Shown here in pieces: positions 31,203 through 34,168 of a DNA stretch of 34,168 bases. Location: positions 1 to 34,168 of IMG/VR virus record IMGVR_UViG_3300046163_000027. One strand, given 5' to 3'. This DNA is from a virus. Each line of letters opens with the position of its first letter. The first letter of the stretch is position 1. The position numbers and the translations under genes were made by a program. The notes under the pieces were generated by a model, which saw nothing but the letters and a program-made list of their open reading frames with translations, was not told the DNA's origin and made no database searches.

Positions 31203-31343
31203 ATGAAAATAGAACAATTAAAACAAGAATTAGAATGGTGGCGAACTTATGGCGAATATGTCGCAAAGGTTCATAACAATGTAGATGCTGAAGCTTGTGG
31301 GTTTGCTGATGGAGATAATGAATATCAAGATAATTTTAACTAA
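31203..31343 (+). CDS. Small acidic protein (46 aa)
   Basis: MKIEQLKQELEWWRTYGEYV then NNVDAEACGFADGDNEYQDN. Helical first half with two adjacent Trp, and an acidic tail. It follows the QFENK junction. No recognised family. Confidence 0.45.
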   Translation: MKIEQLKQELEWWRTYGEYVAKVHNNVDAEACGFADGDNEYQDNFN

Positions 31344-31353
31344 AACAAATAAT

Positions 31354-31551
31354 ATGAAAGTAAACAGAGTATACAAAACAGTACGCCCAATGAAAAAGTT
31401 TGGCAATTTAATAAAGGATTTATTTATGCCTAAGCAATCTAATCATTTCTGGATAAGAGTAAAAGAAATCGCAGAAACTAAAGAGGAAAAAGAAGAGCAA
31501 ATTTATGCCATAATAGAATTATTAAATAATAGAATAGATATAAAACTATGA
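31354..31551 (+). CDS. Small hypothetical protein (65 aa)
   Basis: ATG 31354 is chosen; an in-frame ATG at 31285 would start inside the previous gene. MKVNRVYKTVRPMKKFGNLI, then a Phe/Lys-rich segment, then an acidic helix (ETKEEKEEQIYAIIELLNNR). No recognised family. The stop overlaps the next start (ATGA). Confidence 0.45.
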   Translation: MKVNRVYKTVRPMKKFGNLIKDLFMPKQSNHFWIRVKEIAETKEEKEEQIYAIIELLNNRIDIKL

Positions 31552-31736
31552 GTAATTTAAAAGCACACTTACAACAGGATTTACTTGAAGCACATGAGTG
31601 TTTTTACAATGTAAATAGAAATATAAATAACTATGTTGTAGATAATCAATACAACAATGAATTTAAAAGAAACTTAGAGAAGCTAGACAATTTCTTTACT
31701 TATTGGAACTATCACGCTAAAAACTTAAATAAATAA
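31548..31736 (+). CDS. Small hypothetical protein (62 aa)
   Basis: MSNLKAHLQQDLLEAHECFY; mainly helical, with many Asn and aromatic residues. Starts by ATGA overlap with the gene before. Function unknown. Confidence 0.45.
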   Translation: MSNLKAHLQQDLLEAHECFYNVNRNINNYVVDNQYNNEFKRNLEKLDNFFTYWNYHAKNLNK

Positions 31737-31738
31737 AT

Positions 31739-31909
31739 ATGACACACTTAGAAGATTTAAACCGAATCGAGATTAACCATTTAAGAGATTTACTTAGAAA
31801 TGTAAAACAAGAGAATGAGAATTTAAAAGATATGAATCGAACACTACAAGCTACTGTCGAATTATATCTACAACAACAAGAACAAGAATATAAAGAAAGC
31901 AAAGCATGA
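31739..31909 (+). CDS. Small coiled-coil protein (56 aa)
   Basis: MTHLEDLNRIEINHLRDLLR continues as a near-continuous helix with Gln/Glu-rich C-terminus (LYLQQQEQEYKESKA). Overlaps the next start by ATGA. A dimerising partner protein is a guess. Confidence 0.5.
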   Translation: MTHLEDLNRIEINHLRDLLRNVKQENENLKDMNRTLQATVELYLQQQEQEYKESKA

Positions 31910-32169
31910 GGCATTATTTCATAAGAGAGTTAGCAGTGTTTAAATTTAAACGACTTAAGAAAGCTACAAAGAGAGCAAAGCTTTTAGTTGATGAAGATGA
32001 TAATTTAATATGGGTGCCAAATTTTATGGTAAGTAAATACACATGGAATAAAGAAACTCAAGAGGTTAAAATATTAGTGTCGCCAAAGTATCTTGTCTCT
32101 GTTCTTAACTTACCAATAGAAAAGAAGTTTGTATATAAAAGGCATGATAAGAATAAATTTAAAACATGA
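31906..32169 (+). CDS. Small basic protein (87 aa)
   Basis: MRHYFIRELAVFKFKRLKKA, then LLVDEDDNLIWVPNFMVSKY, then YTWNKETQEVKILVSPKYLV. The N-terminal 30 residues are strongly basic, followed by beta-like segments. No recognised family. Overlaps the next start by ATGA. Confidence 0.5.
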   Translation: MRHYFIRELAVFKFKRLKKATKRAKLLVDEDDNLIWVPNFMVSKYTWNKETQEVKILVSPKYLVSVLNLPIEKKFVYKRHDKNKFKT

Positions 32170-32306
32170 GAGTTCTAACCTTTGAAATAAAAGAAGTAGG
32201 GCAAGAGCCATACCAAAAGCAATTCAATACGGATAGGTCAATTCAATGGACAGTTCAACAGTATTCAAGACACAGAGCAATTCAATACATGAATTTAATA
32301 GAATAA
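32166..32306 (+). CDS. Small protein overlapping the repeat element (46 aa)
   Basis: MRVLTFEIKEVGQEPYQKQF, then RSIQWTVQQYSRHRAIQYMN. Starts by ATGA overlap. Its 3' half is written partly in copies of the TRAATTYAATAS element (Q-F-N and AIQYMNL), so coding and regulatory DNA overlap. A weak protein may have arisen around the element. Confidence 0.4.
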   Translation: MRVLTFEIKEVGQEPYQKQFNTDRSIQWTVQQYSRHRAIQYMNLIE

Positions 32307-32343
32307 ATTTAATACATTGTGAATTTAATATAAATTCAATACA
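32220..32343 (+). repeat. TRAATTYAATAS element, locus C (7 copies)
   Basis: Seven copies start at 32220, 32239, 32278, 32290, 32304, 32320 and 32331, all in the same direction (CAATTCAATACGG, TGAATTTAATAGA, TAAATTCAATACA and relatives). This is the largest cluster. It spans the end of the small gene at 32166 and the gap before the terminator at 32374. Confidence 0.7.
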
Positions 32344-32373
32344 TTAGTAAAAACATTTTTGTTTGTTTGTTTG

Positions 32374-32402
32374 CCCTCTGTAAATTTTACAGGGGGTTTT
32401 TT
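32374..32402 (+). terminator. Terminator after the small-ORF operon
   Basis: CCCTCTGTA pairs with TACAGGGGG (one T-G wobble) around an A/T-rich loop, and six T follow. Confidence 0.85.
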
Positions 32403-32513
32403 GTTGGATAACTTGCAAAGCTAAAAACAATAAAAGCAAGAAAGCAAATTAATGTTCTTATTTAGAATTAATATAAATTAATAGTTATTAACGTACTTTG
32501 TGAATTATTTATA

Positions 32514-32521
32514 TATATTTG
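32514..32521 (+). promoter_or_regulatory. Possible Bacteroidota -7 element TATATTTG
   Basis: Matches TAnnTTTG and is followed by GTGTAAACATT and the gene at 32543. The upstream TTG is not at the ideal distance. Confidence 0.4.
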
Positions 32522-32542
32522 TGTAAACATTAAAACAAACAA

Positions 32543-32683
32543 ATGAAAGAAAACAATTATTTAAACAACAGAATTGAAGCTTTAGAAAAAGAGGTTGAAA
32601 GGTTATTGTCTTTAAATGATGCCTTAGAAAGAGCTTGTCTTTATTTACATGAAGAAAACAGAAAATTAAATTTATTTAAATGA
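32543..32683 (+). CDS. Small coiled-coil protein (46 aa)
   Basis: MKENNYLNNRIEALEKEVER then LLSLNDALERACLYLHEENR: heptad leucines over most of the chain. Overlaps the next start by ATGA. First gene after the TATATTTG element. Function unknown. Confidence 0.5.
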   Translation: MKENNYLNNRIEALEKEVERLLSLNDALERACLYLHEENRKLNLFK

Positions 32684-32793
32684 AAAATACAATACACAAA
32701 CTTTTTATTAATGCTTTAGTAATAATTTCCTTTATTACGTTCGCCTTTGTCATGGTGGCATCTCTTATAATTTTAACTAAACTATTTATATAA
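32680..32793 (+). CDS. Single-span membrane peptide (37 aa)
   Basis: MKNTIHKLFINALVIISFIT continues hydrophobically to the end (VMVASLIILTKLFI), so it is almost wholly a membrane segment with a short basic N-terminus. Overlaps the next start (TAATG). No known role; an envelope-targeting early function is possible. Confidence 0.5.
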   Translation: MKNTIHKLFINALVIISFITFAFVMVASLIILTKLFI

Positions 32794-32909
32794 TGAAAAC
32801 AAAAATTAAAAACCTATTCGCTAAAATCATTTTAAGCGACTTATTTATAAAAGTATTTGTTTATACATCTGCTTTTATTTTAACCTTATTATTAACCTTA
32901 GAAATATAA
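32793..32909 (+). CDS. Single-span membrane peptide (38 aa)
   Basis: MKTKIKNLFAKIILSDLFIK then VFVYTSAFILTLLLTLEI: a basic N-terminus and a C-terminal membrane segment. Directly coupled to the similar peptide upstream, so the two may act as a pair. Confidence 0.5.
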   Translation: MKTKIKNLFAKIILSDLFIKVFVYTSAFILTLLLTLEI

Positions 32910-32913
32910 AACA

Positions 32914-33384
32914 ATGAAAACAACAAACAAACATTTATTAAAGCTATCAAAAGAGATAGCACAAAAAGAACTCAAAGAACATCTAAAACTTTATAAAGAA
33001 GTTATTCCAAACGCATATGAAAAAGAAAACACGCCAGAAGCAAAAGAAAGGTATTTAAAGGAAGAAACAGAATATTTTTATATTGAGTTATCAAGAATTA
33101 AAAACGCTCTTTTGAAAGGCAAATTTTATGTAAATATAGAATACGTTTCAAAAAGTGGAATGAGTAGAAAAATAAATATAGGATACATTTATAAAAATAA
33201 TTTTAGGCACATCAGAAATAAACACATATTAAAATTTGCTTGTATAAATGAAAAAGGTTTAATTGGTGGGTGTGGAATGGATATGTGTTTTCACGCTCAA
33301 TATAGCTTATTTAATAAGCTTCATAGAAGCTATAAAGAGGCAAAATACCAGACAAGAATGAAAACATATAACACAATATTTTAA
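32914..33384 (+). CDS. Hypothetical protein with GCGMDM motif (156 aa)
   Basis: A helical N-terminal half (residues 1-70, Lys/Glu-rich) is followed by YVSKSGMSRKINIGYIYKN and GLIGGCGMDMCFHAQYSLFN. The S-K-S-G-M-S-R and GCGMDM blocks recur, to my knowledge, in unrelated phages without assigned function, which suggests a conserved active or binding site. No membrane segment. Confidence 0.5.
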   Translation: MKTTNKHLLKLSKEIAQKELKEHLKLYKEVIPNAYEKENTPEAKERYLKEETEYFYIELSRIKNALLKGKFYVNIEYVSKSGMSRKINIGYIYKNNFRHIRNKHILKFACINEKGLIGGCGMDMCFHAQYSLFNKLHRSYKEAKYQTRMKTYNTIF

Positions 33385-33393
33385 ATTAACATT

Positions 33394-33519
33394 ATGAATT
33401 TATATTATAACAACTTAAAACAATTACAAAAAATATACAATACTACTTGCAACGCTTACGAGTGGAAAATTAACATGCTAGAAAAAGAAATAAAAGAACT
33501 TAAAAACAAAATAAAATAA
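33394..33519 (+). CDS. Small helical protein (41 aa)
   Basis: MNLYYNNLKQLQKIYNTTCN then EWKINMLEKEIKELKNKIK: two helices, the second a Lys/Glu heptad. Start within AACATTATG, a leader repeated before the next gene. Function unknown. Confidence 0.45.
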   Translation: MNLYYNNLKQLQKIYNTTCNAYEWKINMLEKEIKELKNKIK

Positions 33520-33524
33520 ACATT

Positions 33525-33704
33525 ATGCACCGACTAGAAAAAAACATCTTGCACCATGCAAATAAAAGAAGAGAACAAAGAAAGTATTTGGTTTGGATAG
33601 GTGGCACTTATAACGCCTTTAATACACTAGATGAAGCCACAAAAGAAAAACAAAACTATTTAAACAAAGGATATACAGATATTCAAATTGAAGTAATAAA
33701 TTAA
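33525..33704 (+). CDS. Small hypothetical protein (59 aa)
   Basis: MHRLEKNILHHANKRREQRK then YLVWIGGTYNAFNTLDEATK and KGYTDIQIEVIN. Basic helix followed by a compact alpha/beta segment. The start shares the AACATTATG leader of the gene before. Function unknown. Confidence 0.5.
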   Translation: MHRLEKNILHHANKRREQRKYLVWIGGTYNAFNTLDEATKEKQNYLNKGYTDIQIEVIN

Positions 33705-33715
33705 ATTATATTAAT

Positions 33716-33844
33716 ATGAAAACAAATCAAAGAAAGTATTTTAATAACACAAAATTAAAATTATTAATCTTAGGTCAAATAAAAACAAATATAAATTCAA
33801 ATAAACTAAATAAACTATTAAGAATATATAATACCTTAAATTAA
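33716..33844 (+). CDS. Tiny basic protein (42 aa)
   Basis: MKTNQRKYFNNTKLKLLILG then QIKTNINSNKLNKLLRIYNT. Last gene before the terminator. Very AT-rich, Lys/Asn-heavy composition weakens the case; it may be fortuitous. Confidence 0.35.
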   Translation: MKTNQRKYFNNTKLKLLILGQIKTNINSNKLNKLLRIYNTLN

Positions 33845-33880
33845 TTTATATTAATCTTTTATCGTTCTTTATTAAAAATT

Positions 33881-33907
33881 AACCTCCTTTTTAGGGGGTT
33901 TTTTTAT
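33881..33907 (+). terminator. Terminator ending the small-ORF region
   Basis: AACCTCC pairs with GGGGGTT (one T-G wobble) around TTTTTA, followed by a run of T. It separates the small-ORF block from the non-coding junction. Confidence 0.8.
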
Positions 33908-34168
33908 ATCCAACATTTTGTTAGATTCTTAACATTCAGTTAATTAAGATTAATTAAATATTGAAAAAGTATATTTCTTTTCTTTATCAGATATAAACAT
34001 AGCCATATTAGCAATTTAAGCACCTTTTTAGCTAGTTTCACACCCTTTCTGGTATGTACCCCTCATTTTAATTTAATAATCCCTTAAAACGTCTCTAATT
34101 TAATATTGGTTATAGGTAGGTTATAGAAAAGGGGGTACTCTCCCTGTTTGCAAACGTGCTAAGTATAT
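33908..34168. other. Non-coding junction, right part
   Basis: No ORF with coding character. It starts after the terminator and becomes identical with bases 1-197 from 33972. See the entry for 1-276 for the palindromes and repeats in the shared stretch. Confidence 0.5.
33972..34168. repeat. Terminal direct repeat, right copy
   Basis: Exact copy of bases 1-197. Joining the ends continues the non-coding region after the terminator at 33881-33907 straight into the leader of the gene at 277, with no gene broken at the junction. Confidence 0.9.

Noticed and set aside
31285-31353. Upstream start for the gene at 31354
   Set aside because: The extension overlaps the coding sequence ending at 31343 and shows no coding character of its own.
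1-34168. tRNA genes, integrase, attachment sites, transposase
   Set aside because: None recognised by eye on either strand. A tRNA could be missed without a covariance search, so its absence is provisional.

Overview
This window is a complete or near-complete circular genome of a small tailed phage. The first 197 bases (1-197) recur exactly as the last 197 (33972-34168), so the unique circle is about 33,971 bp. Every gene I can support lies on the + strand. The DNA is strongly AT-rich. Start codons rarely have a Shine-Dalgarno sequence but do have A-rich leaders, and several promoters fit the Bacteroidota -7 element TAnnTTTG. With the protein families present, this points to a phage of a flavobacterium-like (Bacteroidota) host, probably marine. 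That host call is inference. A tape measure protein and tail tube without any sheath gene suggest a siphovirus. I see no integrase or CI-type repressor, so a lytic life style is likelier.

Layout. 33845-276 (around the circle) is non-coding. 277-516 is a small conserved-looking gene. 519-718 is a regulatory gap with a phased array of the dyad TACA-N3-TGTA. 719-8171 is the tail block: a tail assembly chaperone with a probable -1 frameshift product, tail-completion candidates, two large structural proteins and the tape measure. 8191-14745 is the head block: a multidomain prohead protease, a Cys-rich small protein, a scaffold-like acidic protein, the major capsid protein, the tail tube, the portal and a head-tail connector. 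14919-18917 is a 1332-residue fibre with a self-cleaving S74 chaperone. 18950-20927 is the lysis region: small membrane proteins, a secreted thioredoxin-fold protein, an M15 endolysin and a holin. Strong terminators follow the capsid and tail tube genes.

21118-28238 holds replication and recombination: an Erf-type annealing protein, a small protein with an SSB-like C-terminal tip, a winged-helix protein beside repeats (candidate origin), a TOPRIM primase-helicase, a VRR-NUC nuclease, a phage sigma-like factor, a second PD-ExK-like protein, a lipoprotein, a RecE-like exonuclease, a DnaA-domain-IV-like protein, an Nmad1-like protein and the small terminase. The large terminase follows at 28216-29436, about 17.5 kb from the portal going round the circle. 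29561-33844 carries a papain-like protein and 19 mostly tiny ORFs, probably early host-takeover genes.

The most interesting structure is regulatory. Three families of short repeats sit in gene boundaries: a 13-bp TRAATTYAATAS element at three loci, the TACA-N3-TGTA dyad at two loci, and TCAGTTGGA upstream of three transcription units. The genome also encodes a sigma-like factor and two DNA-binding proteins that could read such sites. A gene-encoded regulatory network and a candidate origin can therefore be proposed from this one sequence.
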